Assembly: GCF_033880585.1 (NCBI RefSeq)
Contig: NZ_CP137624.1
Location: 1,418,001-1,482,000 of the forward strand
DNA: 64,000 nt
Origin: Lysinibacillus louembei
GTDB lineage: Bacteria; Bacillota; Bacilli; Bacillales_A; Planococcaceae
Reading direction: 5' to 3'
The first letter of the stretch is position 1. Each line of letters opens with the position of its first letter. The notes beneath the pieces were generated by a model, which worked only from the letters and a program-made list of their open reading frames with translations, was not told the DNA's origin and searched no databases. Position numbers and translations under genes: made by a program. Positions 44,136 through 53,477 of the stretch are shown piece after piece.

Positions 44136-45413
44136 ATGAAAGAAATTGAAAGCATACAAGAGCGTGGCGTATTAGTTGGTGTGAATTTAAAAAATGATGA
44201 GCATTTTGATTACTCAATGGAGGAACTGGCGAATTTAGCAGAGGCACTCGATGTAGAAGTAATCGGGAGCGTGACGCAAAATTTAGAGCGCGTGACCCCG
44301 TCTCATTATGTAGGCACAGGGAAGATTGAAGAAATTAAAGCATTTTATGAGGAAGCAGATGCGAATATTATTATTTTTAATGATGAGCTGACACCCTCAC
44401 AAATTCGCAACTTGGAGCGCGATTTAGAATGTAAAGTAATTGATCGCACAATGCTTATCCTTGATATTTTTAGCCGTCGTGCAAAGACAAAAGAAGCTCA
44501 AATGCAAGTAGAGCTAGCGCAATTACAATATATGCTACCGCGCTTAGTTGGCTTGCATGCTTCTTTATCACGTCAAGGTGGTGGTACAGGCGGCGGCTTT
44601 AAAAACCGTGGTGCAGGGGAAACAAAGCTAGAGCTTGACCGTCGAAAAATCGAGGATCAAATTGCGAAATTGCGTCGAGATTTAGAGCATGTAAAGGCAC
44701 AGCGTGATACACAGCGCAAGCAACGACGAAAAAATGCAGTGCCTATTGTCTCGATTGTCGGCTATACGAATGCTGGAAAATCTACGATTATGAATCAGCT
44801 CTTAGCAAAAGTAGGGCAGCAAGAGGAGAAGCAAGTATTTGAAAAGGATATGCTGTTTGCCACGTTAGACACTTCTGTTCGTCACATTGAGCTAGAGGAT
44901 CGCAAAGCATTTTTATTAACAGATACAGTTGGCTTTGTTAGTAAGCTACCTCACCATTTAGTAAAAGCATTCCGTTCAACGCTAGAAGAGGCTCGTGAAG
45001 CAGATTTGCTATTGCATGTTGTGGACGTTTCAAATGAGGAATATCGCTTTATGATGGATGTCACAAACGCTACATTAAAAGCGGTCGGTGTAGAGGATAT
45101 TCCGACAATTTATGTTTATAATAAGTCAGATTTAGCGAGTGTCGAGTACCCACTTATGAGCGGAGATAATTTGTGGATTGCCGCTAAAGAAGGTGTTGGC
45201 TTAGATGAGCTTTTAACAATGATTCGCCAGCATATTTTTGCGGACTATGTGACATGTAAAATGCTCGTTCCGTATGAGGCAGGTTCAGTTGTTTCTTATT
45301 TAAATGAGCATGCATCCATTTTTAGCACAGAATATGAGGAGCAAGGAACATTGCTACAACTTGAATTGAAGGCAGCAGATTATCACAAATATGAGCAATA
45401 TGTAGTAGAATAA
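44136..45413 (+). CDS. hflX: HflX ribosome-splitting GTPase
   Basis: This 425-residue GTPase binds stalled 70S and 50S ribosomes and can split them after heat or antibiotic stress. The N-terminal HflX domain covers about residues 1-190 (PSHYVGTGKIEEIKAFYEEA and AQLQYMLPRLVGLHASLSRQ, then a GGGTGGGFKNRGAGETKLE loop). The G domain has the P-loop GYTNAGKST near 208-216, DTVGFVSKLPHHLVKAFRST as G3 and NKSD as G4. The start is the ATG at 44136 behind GGAGG. In some Bacillota hflX lies in antibiotic-induced units with upstream attenuators; a terminator hairpin lies upstream here, but it more likely serves putP. Confidence 0.95.
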   Translation: MKEIESIQERGVLVGVNLKNDEHFDYSMEELANLAEALDVEVIGSVTQNLERVTPSHYVGTGKIEEIKAFYEEADANIIIFNDELTPSQIRNLERDLECKVIDRTMLILDIFSRRAKTKEAQMQVELAQLQYMLPRLVGLHASLSRQGGGTGGGFKNRGAGETKLELDRRKIEDQIAKLRRDLEHVKAQRDTQRKQRRKNAVPIVSIVGYTNAGKSTIMNQLLAKVGQQEEKQVFEKDMLFATLDTSVRHIELEDRKAFLLTDTVGFVSKLPHHLVKAFRSTLEEAREADLLLHVVDVSNEEYRFMMDVTNATLKAVGVEDIPTIYVYNKSDLASVEYPLMSGDNLWIAAKEGVGLDELLTMIRQHIFADYVTCKMLVPYEAGSVVSYLNEHASIFSTEYEEQGTLLQLELKAADYHKYEQYVVE

Positions 45414-45452
45414 AGAGCTTGTCTGGAAAGTATCTTTCCAGACAGCTCTTTA
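45413..45452. terminator. Bidirectional terminator between hflX and the MATE gene
   Basis: AAGAGCTTGTCTGGAAAG and CTTTCCAGACAGCTCTT around TAT lie between convergent genes. Confidence 0.8.
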
Positions 45453-45469
45453 TCCACGTTTTTAAAAGT

Positions 45470-46804
45470 TTATTCCTTTATTCCATATTTAGATTTCCAA
45501 ATAAAGAGGGCAATCAATAAAGCAGTTAAGCCTTCTACAACAGGGAATGTCCACCAAATCGCTTGCGCACCGAAAATTTTAGGGAGCACTATAAGAACAG
45601 GAATAAACAAAACCGCACTTCGCAATAGCATAATCGTTGTAGCGAGGCGAATTTTTTCAATGGATTGGAAAAACTCTGCAAATACCATGTTAACACCAAG
45701 GAATATATAGCCTATCGCAAAATAAGCAAAGCCTTGAATAGCCATTGATTGGACTTCTGCACTTCCTTTATCACCAAAGACACCGATGAGCTGGGAAGGA
45801 AAGAGCATCGCAATAATGGCTGTAGACAAGCCAAGAATAATAGCTGTTTTCACACCAATTTTCAATAAGGCAATTAAGCGTTTCTTTAGCCCTGCACCGT
45901 GGTGATAACTAACTAAAGGCTGTAATGCCATACCGATGCCGAAAAATACTGTTAATAAGACAGCATGAATATAGTTGACCATTGCGTAGGCAGTGACACC
46001 GTCTGAGCCTAAATAACGTAAAAATGTAACATTATAAAGGATAATAATAAACGCCATAGAGGCTTCAACGATAAAGCTAGGGAAGCCGATTGTCATGATT
46101 TTTTTCATATCAATGACAGCAAAAAAATGACGGACGAATTTTAGCTCGCATTGCTTATTAAAAAAATGGAGGAACAATACAAGCATACCAAAAATCGTTG
46201 ATAGTGCTGTTGCTAAAGCACAACCCTTTACCCCGTAGTCCAGTATGAAAATAAAAATATAGTTAAAAATAATATTTAATACGGACGTAGTAATAAGCCC
46301 CAGCATTGCAAGCTTTGGACTACCGTCATTGCGAATAAAAATACTCAATAAATTTTCAATCGTATAAAACAGGCCAAATAATAAAATAATATACAAGTAC
46401 TGTTGCACATAAGGGTATGTTGTGTGATCAGCCCCGAAAATATAGGCAATATCCCTTAAATTGAATAGCAGCACAGCAATGATTGCCGTAACAATCCCAA
46501 TCATCATCACAAAAGATAATGTAAATATTTGATGTGCACGCTTTTTATTACCTTCGCCAAGAGAGATGGAAAAGAGCGTAGCGCCACCCATTCCAATCCA
46601 CAGAGAAATAGATAGTAAAACAGAAAAAATAGGAACCGCAATATTGACCCCTGCTAAAGCAGTTGCACCGACACCTCGACTGACGAAAATACCATCGACT
46701 AAAATGTTGACGGACATGAGTAGCATCCCAACCATTGCTGGGTATAGGTACGAGAAAAATAGCGGTCTTACAGGTCTTGTTTCGATTGCATTAACGGTAG
46801 TCAT
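45470..46804 (-). CDS. MATE-family multidrug efflux transporter
   Basis: This 444-residue protein has about twelve helices in two similar bundles. Signatures are FFSYLYPAMVGMLLMSVNIL, SRGVGATALAGVNIAVPIFS and VMMIGIVTAIIAVLLFNLRD; the C-terminal half repeats the pattern (VAFTVF-like FFGIGMALQPLVSYHHGAGL). It exports cationic drugs in exchange for Na+ or H+. The start ATG at 46804 is preferred over the adjacent TTG at 46807 and has AGGAGG upstream. A MerR regulator is encoded divergently, with a MerR-type 19-bp-spacer promoter. A 45-codon ORF overlaps its start. Confidence 0.92.
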   Translation of the reverse strand: MTTVNAIETRPVRPLFFSYLYPAMVGMLLMSVNILVDGIFVSRGVGATALAGVNIAVPIFSVLLSISLWIGMGGATLFSISLGEGNKKRAHQIFTLSFVMMIGIVTAIIAVLLFNLRDIAYIFGADHTTYPYVQQYLYIILLFGLFYTIENLLSIFIRNDGSPKLAMLGLITTSVLNIIFNYIFIFILDYGVKGCALATALSTIFGMLVLFLHFFNKQCELKFVRHFFAVIDMKKIMTIGFPSFIVEASMAFIIILYNVTFLRYLGSDGVTAYAMVNYIHAVLLTVFFGIGMALQPLVSYHHGAGLKKRLIALLKIGVKTAIILGLSTAIIAMLFPSQLIGVFGDKGSAEVQSMAIQGFAYFAIGYIFLGVNMVFAEFFQSIEKIRLATTIMLLRSAVLFIPVLIVLPKIFGAQAIWWTFPVVEGLTALLIALFIWKSKYGIKE

Positions 46805-46928
46805 CAAGAATGACCTCCTTTACAATCGTTTTTTCTCCTTTAATATTTAGCTCTCCAATACGCCATTCACCATACAATTGAGCAATTGTATGGAAGTTGA
46901 TGGTGGGTGAAAATAATTTTGTAAACAT
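46791..46928 (-). CDS. Small upstream ORF overlapping the MATE start
   Basis: This 45-residue ORF reads MFTKLFSPTINFHTIAQL, YGEWRIGELNIKGEKTIV, KEVILDDYR. It has AAAGG ten bases before its ATG (46928) and its stop overlaps the MATE start codon by about 14 bases, which would allow translational coupling. The sequence reads like a real small beta-rich protein, not a random frame, but no family was recognised. It was too short for the usual length cut-off. Confidence 0.45.
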   Translation of the reverse strand: MFTKLFSPTINFHTIAQLYGEWRIGELNIKGEKTIVKEVILDDYR

Positions 46929-46961
46929 GTTATCAAAACCTTTCTCTATATAATCACGTAT

Positions 46962-46992
46962 AATATATGGTATATAGTAACTATATAGTCAA
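46962..46992 (-). promoter_or_regulatory. MerR-type promoter (19-bp spacer) with dyad, MATE operon
   Basis: On the minus strand TTGACT (46992-46987) and TATATT (46967-46962) are separated by 19 bases. The spacer holds the palindrome TATATAGT-A-ACTATATA (46971-46987). Long spacers are remodelled by ligand-bound MerR proteins; the divergent MerR gene is the obvious regulator. Confidence 0.72.
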
Positions 46993-47004
46993 GGGGGATA
47001 CAGC

Positions 47005-47838
47005 ATGTTTAATAAAAATATAAAATATTTTACAACTGGCGAGTTCGCAAAAATATGTAAGGTGAATAAGCAAACACTCATTTATTATGATCAAATTGGA
47101 TTATTATCTCCTATTGTTAAAGATGATAACGGCTATCGCTATTATTCGATTGCGCAATACGATCTTTTCAGTGTAATCGAGCTCTTAAAAACACTTGGGA
47201 TGTCCTTAAAAGGCATTCAAAATTATTTAGCAGAGCAGTCACCTAATGCATTTCTCACATTAATGCGTCAACAGCAGCAAATTGTTGCACAAAAAAGGAA
47301 AGAGCTCGAACTGATTGAGGGCATGATAAAAGTAAAAATCGGTTCACTTGAGGAGGCAGCGAATATTGATTTTAACGAGATAACAATTGAACGCTATCCA
47401 GAGGCTACATTTTATTTAAGTAGAAATATCGAAAATGTAACAGAGGAGCAATTTGTACAGGCAGTTGCTGATTTTATTGATGAGCTCGATCGCTCACAAT
47501 TAGATACAGGACATCCAATTGGAGGAATGACGAGACGAGAGCAGGTGCTAGCTGGCAATTATACGAATTATAGCCATTTATATATGGAGCAGCCATTACC
47601 AAGGGCAGGACATCCATATTTTAAGGCAATTGCTGGAGATTGCCTCGTTGGTTATCATATTGGGACGACAGAAACATTGCCAAAAACTTATGCGCGTTTG
47701 TTTAAGGTGATGGAGGAGCAAGGGTATAAGCTAGGGCAATATGTCTATGAAGAATATATTTATGATGCAATTGTTAAAAAGCGTGAAGAGGATTATGTTA
47801 CAAAAATTATGTTAGAAATTGAAAATGCAAGCGAATAA
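47005..47838 (+). CDS. MerR-family regulator with effector-binding domain (BltR/BmrR-like)
   Basis: This 277-residue activator has an N-terminal MerR winged helix (FTTGEFAKICKVNKQTLIYY, DQIGLLSPIVKDDNGYRYYS), a coiled-coil linker (about 80-115, RQQQQIVAQKRKELELIEGM) and a GyrI-like effector-binding domain (from about 120, ERYPEATFYLSRNIENV onward, with GDCLVGYHIGTTETLPKTYA). This layout is that of BmrR/BltR, which bind lipophilic cations and activate drug pumps. It is divergent from the MATE pump and likely activates it; own promoter is weak. Confidence 0.92.
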   Translation: MFNKNIKYFTTGEFAKICKVNKQTLIYYDQIGLLSPIVKDDNGYRYYSIAQYDLFSVIELLKTLGMSLKGIQNYLAEQSPNAFLTLMRQQQQIVAQKRKELELIEGMIKVKIGSLEEAANIDFNEITIERYPEATFYLSRNIENVTEEQFVQAVADFIDELDRSQLDTGHPIGGMTRREQVLAGNYTNYSHLYMEQPLPRAGHPYFKAIAGDCLVGYHIGTTETLPKTYARLFKVMEEQGYKLGQYVYEEYIYDAIVKKREEDYVTKIMLEIENASE

Positions 47839-48033
47839 ATTATTTATTTAAGTAGCATTAATAATAATTTGTTTTCAGAAAATACCGAAAATAAATTATA
47901 TAATCAAATTTCTAACAAATAATATTATACTTGAAAAATAAATTCATATGCTTTAATGTAATGAAATATAGTTATTTGGCGATCACTTTATTGTCAGAAA
48001 CTTTAGAAACATTAAACGGAAGAAGGCATTTGT

Positions 48034-49521
48034 ATGTATAGTAAGGAAGAAATAGTCAAATCCGTTCCGCAAAAAGGTTTCTTTGGACATCCTAAAGGTC
48101 TGTTTACATTGTTCTTTACAGAATTTTGGGAGCGCTTTTCTTATTATGGAATGCGCGCCATTTTAATCTTTTACATGTACTATGAGTTACATGAAGGTGG
48201 ACTTGGCTTAGATCGTGTAACAGCGAACTCGATTATGGCGATTTATGGATCGTTAGTTTATATGTCAGGTGTAATTGGTGGTTGGCTAGCTGACCGCGTT
48301 TGGGGAACACGTAAAGCTGTATTTTATGGTGGTATTTTAATTATGCTTGGGCATATTGTTTTATCGTTCCCAGGTGCTTTAACTTCATTATTCATTTCGA
48401 TGTTCTTTATCGTTATGGGGACAGGATTATTAAAGCCAAACGTATCAGCGGTTGTTGGTGATATGTATGCACCAAACGATAGCCGTCGCGATGCAGGCTT
48501 CAGCATTTTCGTTATGGGTATCAACATGGGTGCCTTTATTGCACCATTAATTGTTGGTGCTGTCTCTAAAAAATTGAATTTCCATTATGGCTTTGCGATT
48601 GCAGCTATTGGGATGCTGCTTGGCTTAATCATCTTCTGGTTTACTGCTAAGAAAAATTTAGGCTTAGCTGGTAGTGCACCAACAAACCCAATGGACAAAA
48701 ATGATAAGAAAAAAGCAGCACGCAACTTTGTTATTGGAATTATCGCAATTATTGCACTTGGATATGTTGCCTATGCAACAGATAATTTAACTGTAAAAGC
48801 ATTTAGTTTATTAATTACAACATTAGGTATTTTATTACCAACTATATTCTTTATTGTCATGTATCGCAGTCCAAAAACAACAGCGGATGAAAAGTCACGT
48901 CTGTTAGCATATATTCCATTATTTATTGCAGCAGTTATGTTCTGGGCAATTCAAGAGCAAGGTGCAACAATATTAGCAACATATGCGGATACACGTACAA
49001 ACCTAATGGTCGGTAGCTTTGAAATTCCAGCAGCATGGTTCCAATCATTAAACCCATTATTTATCATTGCACTAGCACCACTGTTTGCATTGTTATGGGT
49101 GAAATGGGGAGATAAAGGACCATCAACACCAGTGAAATTTGTGTTTGCATTATTTTTCGCAGGTCTTTCGTTCATCGTTATGGTCATTCCATCACTTTTA
49201 TCTGGTGGCGAAGCATTAATTAGCCCTTGGTGGTTAGTATTATCATTCTTCCTAGTAGTAATAGGGGAGTTGTTATTATCACCTGTTGGACTATCTGCAA
49301 CAACGAAGCTAGCACCAGCGGCATTTGCAGCGCAAACAATGTCACTATGGTTTTTAGCAAGTGCTGCGGCACAAGCGGTAAATGCACAGCTTGTTCAAGT
49401 CTATGAGGTTGTGAACGACATTACTTACTTCGGTATGATTGGCGGCGCATCCATCGTTTTAGGTTTAATTTTATTAGTATGTACACCACTTATTTCGAAG
49501 GCGATGCGTGGTGTAAAATAA
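48034..49521 (+). CDS. dtpT: POT/PTR-family di-/tripeptide transporter
   Basis: This 495-residue proton-coupled peptide importer has about twelve to fourteen helices. The family motif FFTEFWERFSYYGMRAILIF lies near residues 30-50, and GGWLADRVWGTRKAVFYGGI near 85-105; the second POT signature is FSIFVMGINMGAFIAPLIVG. It imports small peptides for nutrition. The start is the ATG at 48034 with AAGAAGG upstream. It is a single gene ended by a strong terminator; upstream 195 bases are AT-rich without a clear signal. Confidence 0.94.
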   Translation: MYSKEEIVKSVPQKGFFGHPKGLFTLFFTEFWERFSYYGMRAILIFYMYYELHEGGLGLDRVTANSIMAIYGSLVYMSGVIGGWLADRVWGTRKAVFYGGILIMLGHIVLSFPGALTSLFISMFFIVMGTGLLKPNVSAVVGDMYAPNDSRRDAGFSIFVMGINMGAFIAPLIVGAVSKKLNFHYGFAIAAIGMLLGLIIFWFTAKKNLGLAGSAPTNPMDKNDKKKAARNFVIGIIAIIALGYVAYATDNLTVKAFSLLITTLGILLPTIFFIVMYRSPKTTADEKSRLLAYIPLFIAAVMFWAIQEQGATILATYADTRTNLMVGSFEIPAAWFQSLNPLFIIALAPLFALLWVKWGDKGPSTPVKFVFALFFAGLSFIVMVIPSLLSGGEALISPWWLVLSFFLVVIGELLLSPVGLSATTKLAPAAFAAQTMSLWFLASAAAQAVNAQLVQVYEVVNDITYFGMIGGASIVLGLILLVCTPLISKAMRGVK

Positions 49522-49527
49522 TTTGAT

Positions 49528-49570
49528 AAAGCTACCATATAAATGTTTCGATTTATATGGTAGCTTTTTG
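49528..49570 (+). terminator. Rho-independent terminator after the peptide transporter gene
   Basis: AAAGCTACCATATAAAT and ATTTATATGGTAGCTTT around GTTTCG, then TTG. Confidence 0.88.
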
Positions 49571-49684
49571 TTATCTAACCCTAAAGTAAAATCTTTTTAT
49601 TTTTATTGTTCTGTATATTCTGTTAAAAGATGATTTTCTACTATATAATAGAAGCAGAGCTATATCAAAGGAGGCTGTAAAGGT

Positions 49685-50515
49685 ATGTTAGAATCTGTAC
49701 AAATTAAGCAAGTAGAGGCCTTAGAGGAATTGGAGCAAATTCGTCAATTAGAGCAGGCTATTTGTGGAGAAGCGACACCGATTTATCAGCTTACTGCATA
49801 TATGCAAAATGGAGGGTTTATCCTAGGGGCATATATAGAAGAACAGCTAATAGGCTTTAATTATAGCTATGCAGGCTTTGCGGATGAGGAGTATTACTTA
49901 TATTCGCATTTAACAGCTGTAGCACGAGACTACAGAGAGCAAGGCGTGGCAGAGCTGTTAAAGCTTTATCAAAAGGATATAGCTAGAGCATATGGCTATA
50001 AAAAGTGCAAATGGATTATTGATCCGCTCGAAGCAGTTCATGGGCAAGGTAGCTTTACAAAATTGCGTGGCTACACATCGACTTATAAAAAAGACGTTCA
50101 TGGTCCATTGCAGGAAAGCTATAATAGCAAAATTCCATCGGACCGCTTAGTTGTTGAGCGTCTATTAAATGATGATGATATTGCACGCTGGGATGCACAA
50201 ATTGAGGAGTTATTGGAGGGAGCGCAGGAGCTTGTCGAGTGGTCTTATACAGTGGATGGCTTACCGATGTTAAATAAGCAAGCACCGTTTGATGCAACGC
50301 TAAATTATTATAGCGATGCTTATTTAGTGCCAATTCCTCAATATTTTTCAAAAATAAAAATAGAAAACCTAGCATTGGCAGAGGATTGGCGCTATAAAAC
50401 GCGCACGATTTTCGAGACGCTGTTCAAGCAAGGCTATGCGATTGTACATTTAGTAAAAGGGCAGGAGCCGATGCATTTTTATTTATTTGTGAAAAAGAGC
50501 TTGTTTGCTTTATAA
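49685..50515 (+). CDS. GNAT-family acetyltransferase-like protein (COG3375 type)
   Basis: This 276-residue protein has an N-terminal GNAT domain (about residues 1-150): GAYIEEQLIGFNYSYAGFAD, then YLYSHLTAVARDYREQGVAE (motif A, with RDYREQGV in place of R/Q-x2-G-x-G/A) and KCKWIIDPLEAVHGQGSFTK. The second half is less conserved. It resembles the predicted acetyltransferases of COG3375; some neighbours act in menaquinone or chorismate-related pathways, but no link is visible here. Start ATG at 49685 after AAAGGAGG. Convergent with the M20 peptidase gene. Confidence 0.8.
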   Translation: MLESVQIKQVEALEELEQIRQLEQAICGEATPIYQLTAYMQNGGFILGAYIEEQLIGFNYSYAGFADEEYYLYSHLTAVARDYREQGVAELLKLYQKDIARAYGYKKCKWIIDPLEAVHGQGSFTKLRGYTSTYKKDVHGPLQESYNSKIPSDRLVVERLLNDDDIARWDAQIEELLEGAQELVEWSYTVDGLPMLNKQAPFDATLNYYSDAYLVPIPQYFSKIKIENLALAEDWRYKTRTIFETLFKQGYAIVHLVKGQEPMHFYLFVKKSLFAL

Positions 50516-50569
50516 AATAAGAAAGAGGGCTGGAGTAGCACGATAGATGGTTATCTTCTTAAAATAAAG

Positions 50570-50606
50570 AAATGTTAGGCCGATAAAATCGACCTAACAT
50601 TTTTTC
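50570..50606. terminator. Bidirectional terminator between convergent genes
   Basis: AAATGTTAGG-CGAT and ATCG-CCTAACATTT with T and A tracts on both sides. Confidence 0.85.
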
Positions 50607-50607
50607 T

Positions 50608-51771
50608 TTATGGACATAAGGTACGTGCAATATTTTCGAAGTAGCGGGCTCCGTAAATCAGCGCTTCTTCATCTAGCTTAAAGCGAGGGTGATGGAGTGG
50701 GAATACTTCACCAAAGCTTGGGTTATGCACCCCGATAAATTGCATAGAAGATGGAACAGCTTCAGAGAAGTCCGCAAAGTCTTCTGTGCCAAACATCGGG
50801 GCAGGTAGCTCGATGACACCTTTTTCGCCAACAATATCACCTGCAATTTGACGAGATAATTCAGTTAGCTTTGCATCATTTGTAACAGATGGGCAGCCTA
50901 ACTCCCATGAAATTTCTGCACGTGCACCGTGCATTGTTGCAATACTTGTAACAATTGTTTCTAAATGTTGACGAGCGTCCACACGCACTTTAGCATCTAA
51001 TGAGCGAATCGTGCCACCTAGCTCTGCTGTATCTGCGATAATATTTAATGCTGTTCCGCAATGGAATTTAGCAACTGTTAAAACAGGGGCTGAAAGGATT
51101 GGCATTTTGCGCGATACGATGGTTTGTAAAGCCATCACGATTTCTGATCCAATCACTAAAGGGTCGACAGCCACTTCTGGCATGGATGCGTGGCTACCTC
51201 TGCCGAAAATTTTAATTTCAAAATCATCTGCTGCCGATGTTAATTTTCCATCCTTCATTGCAAATTGACCTGCTTCATAGTCTGGATTTACATGCAAAGC
51301 GAAGGCATAATCAACACCTTCTGTAATCCCTAATGCAACTAGCTCGGCTGCACCGCCAGGCGTTACCTCCTCTGCATGCTGGAAAACAAAACGAATCTCT
51401 CCATTAAAGTCTGTACCACGTTCAGCTAAAGCCTTTGCTGCCCCTAATAGCATAGCTGGATGTGCGTCATGCCCACAAGCGTGCATAACACCTGGATTTT
51501 GCGATTTAAACGGTACATCCGCTTCCTCTTGAATTGGTAATGCATCAATGTCTGCACGTAGCAAAATCGTATGCCCAGTGCCTTCTGTTTTTGTTCCTTT
51601 TAAAAAAGCACAAACGCTCGTTTTTGTCATACGCTTCACTTCTAAATTAGGGAATGTTATCAATTGATCGTATATATACTGCGATGTTTGGTACTCTTGA
51701 TGTGATAGCTCTGGATGGCTATGTAAATGCCTTCTCCATGCAATGACTTGCTGTTTTAAATCCGCTGACAA
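50608..51771 (-). CDS. M20-family amidohydrolase (aminoacylase/deacylase)
   Basis: This 387-residue di-metal hydrolase starts at TTG 51771, six bases after AAAGGAGGA; the longer frame to 51795 includes the ribosome site itself. Metal-ligand blocks are ILLRADIDALPIQEEADVPF with the Asp ligand, MHACGHDAHPAM, and VFQHAEEVTPGGA with the catalytic Glu. The dimerisation/lid domain follows, then the His ligand region near FADFSEAVPSSMQF and VFPLHHPRF. Members hydrolyse N-acyl or N-acetyl amino acids, hippurate or IAA-amino acids. It follows a YfcC-type carrier gene on the same strand and they likely work together: the carrier imports the substrate, this enzyme releases amino acid. Confidence 0.92.
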   Translation of the reverse strand: MSADLKQQVIAWRRHLHSHPELSHQEYQTSQYIYDQLITFPNLEVKRMTKTSVCAFLKGTKTEGTGHTILLRADIDALPIQEEADVPFKSQNPGVMHACGHDAHPAMLLGAAKALAERGTDFNGEIRFVFQHAEEVTPGGAAELVALGITEGVDYAFALHVNPDYEAGQFAMKDGKLTSAADDFEIKIFGRGSHASMPEVAVDPLVIGSEIVMALQTIVSRKMPILSAPVLTVAKFHCGTALNIIADTAELGGTIRSLDAKVRVDARQHLETIVTSIATMHGARAEISWELGCPSVTNDAKLTELSRQIAGDIVGEKGVIELPAPMFGTEDFADFSEAVPSSMQFIGVHNPSFGEVFPLHHPRFKLDEEALIYGARYFENIARTLCP

Positions 51772-51806
51772 AATAATTCCTCCTTTTATTATCAATTATG
51801 CCGAGG

Positions 51807-51892
51807 TTTTAACTTCTTGCCACAAGCGTTTGTACACCTACTGAAAAGCAACCTAAATTGAGGTGGGCTACTTCTACTGAAAGAAGTTAAAA
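51807..51892. repeat. 86-bp inverted-repeat element between the M20 and YfcC-type genes
   Basis: TTTTAACTTCTT (51807-51818) and its exact reverse complement AAGAAGTTAAAA (51881-51892) enclose about 62 bases that can form a further stem (CAACCT/AGGTGG). The right arm overlaps the stop codon of the YfcC-type gene. In the transcript it would make a long stem-loop between the two genes. It may be a small mobile-type element or an RNA structure for differential expression. Confidence 0.45.
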
Positions 51893-53290
51893 TGGGCCAT
51901 AGTTCATCGCATGAGCGATAATTAATAAAACAATCGCTAAAGCTGTTTGGATAAGGAAATAAGGGAATACCCATTTTACCCATTTAGCAAACGGAATACC
52001 TGCAATTGCAAGCCCGGCTAATAATACACCGCTTGTTGGGATGACCATGTTTGAAATCCCATCACCAAATTGGAAGGCTAACACTGCTGTTTGTCGTGAT
52101 ACCCCAATTAAATCGGCTAAAGGTGTCATAATTGGCATTGTTAAAGCAGCTTGTCCACTACCAGATGGTACTAAGAAGTTCAAGCATAGCTGCAATAGGA
52201 ACATCCCAATTGCATTAATTGAAGCTGGTAGCGAGCTAACGATACCTGCTACATAATAAAGAATTGTATCAATTAAACCACCTGTTGTTGTGATCACTAA
52301 TATTGCTTGAGCGAAACCAATAATTAATGCGCCTTCAACCATTTCACGAGCACCGCCAATGAAGCCATCTGCCATATCATTAAGGCGCATACCACAAATA
52401 AGGCTCATAATAATACTGCTTAAAAGGAAGATTCCTCCTATTTCACTAATATACCATTGGAATTTAATAACCCCTACAACTAAAGCAATGAAATTCAGTA
52501 ATAAGACAATCAATGCTAATAAATGGCGCGTGCTCATTTTGAAGCTAAGGTCGATTTTTACTGTCTCTTCTCGCTTGAATTTTCCGTAGATACCTAACTC
52601 AGGATTCTTTTTCACCTTTTTCGCATGACGATAAATATAAGCGACCGTTAAAATGTAAAATACGATAAATACAATGATGCGGTAGCCCATACCTGAATAC
52701 ATAGGTAATTCAGCAATTGTTTGCGCCACCCCAATATTGAAGGGGTTAGTAATTCCGGATGTAAAGCCTGTTGCTAATGTGCCAAGCATCACAATCGCAA
52801 AACCTGTCAGTGCATCCATGCCGAGCGCCATTGTTAAGGGAATGATAATCGCAATGTAAACAAGCGTATCCTCCGCAGAACCAATTAGCGAGCCTAAACA
52901 AGCAAAGATAAAAACAAAAATAGGAATGAGTATGTATTCCTGTTTACCGAATTTAGCGGCAGTGACTTTAATAAACGAATCAATCGCCCCTGTTTTTTGC
53001 ATAATGCCTAACGCACCGCCAAATAAAAATACGAATAAAATAATGGAAGCCCCTTCAAGCATACCTAAATGTACGCTATTGAACATTTCCAAAAAGCCAA
53101 CAGGGCTTGATTCAACAAACTGGAATGACTCAGGGTCTACGACTGTACGTCCGTTATTGTCGACCCTTTCATATTTACCAGCAGGAACAATATACGTTAA
53201 AATCGTCATAATGATAATAATAATGAACATTAATACAAACGCATTGAGCCCCTTAGGCTTTTGGTCTTCTGTAGATTGTGGATGATTCAT
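51887..53290 (-). CDS. YfcC/ArcD-like (DcuC superfamily) carrier
   Basis: This 467-residue membrane protein has about twelve helices and no signal peptide. Motifs of the YfcC family include FVLMFIIIIIMTILTYIVPA then GKYERVDNNGRTVVDPESF, the segment LGTLATGFTSGITNPFNIGV and NFLVPSGSGQAALTMPIMTP, which form the two re-entrant halves. Members carry arginine/ornithine, amino acids or C4-dicarboxylates. It lies upstream of the M20 hydrolase gene in an apparent two-gene operon, which fits uptake of an acyl amino acid. The exact substrate is unknown. Confidence 0.9.
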   Translation of the reverse strand: MNHPQSTEDQKPKGLNAFVLMFIIIIIMTILTYIVPAGKYERVDNNGRTVVDPESFQFVESSPVGFLEMFNSVHLGMLEGASIILFVFLFGGALGIMQKTGAIDSFIKVTAAKFGKQEYILIPIFVFIFACLGSLIGSAEDTLVYIAIIIPLTMALGMDALTGFAIVMLGTLATGFTSGITNPFNIGVAQTIAELPMYSGMGYRIIVFIVFYILTVAYIYRHAKKVKKNPELGIYGKFKREETVKIDLSFKMSTRHLLALIVLLLNFIALVVGVIKFQWYISEIGGIFLLSSIIMSLICGMRLNDMADGFIGGAREMVEGALIIGFAQAILVITTTGGLIDTILYYVAGIVSSLPASINAIGMFLLQLCLNFLVPSGSGQAALTMPIMTPLADLIGVSRQTAVLAFQFGDGISNMVIPTSGVLLAGLAIAGIPFAKWVKWVFPYFLIQTALAIVLLIIAHAMNYGPF

Positions 53291-53424
53291 ATTATCGCCT
53301 CCCTATATTTTCCGATAAGCGGAAATGATTTTCGTACAACAGAAATTATAGTTTTAAGTATAGAAAGTTCTTTTGCTTTAGTCAATTAAATTTTCAGATT
53401 ATTCTATGAACTGTTGTTGGAGAG

Positions 53425-53471
53425 AAAGAAAAAGTAGATGTACGCTAAAAAATTAACGATACATCTACTTA
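53425..53471 (-). terminator. Rho-independent terminator of the CzrA-CzcD operon
   Basis: AAGTAGATGTA and TACATCTACTT on both sides of an AT-rich loop, followed on the minus strand by a T-rich run. Confidence 0.82.
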
Positions 53472-53477
53472 ATTGAA

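Noticed and set aside
52926-53285. 119-codon plus-strand ORF over the YfcC-type gene
   Set aside because: Antisense shadow; the opposite strand encodes a complete transporter.
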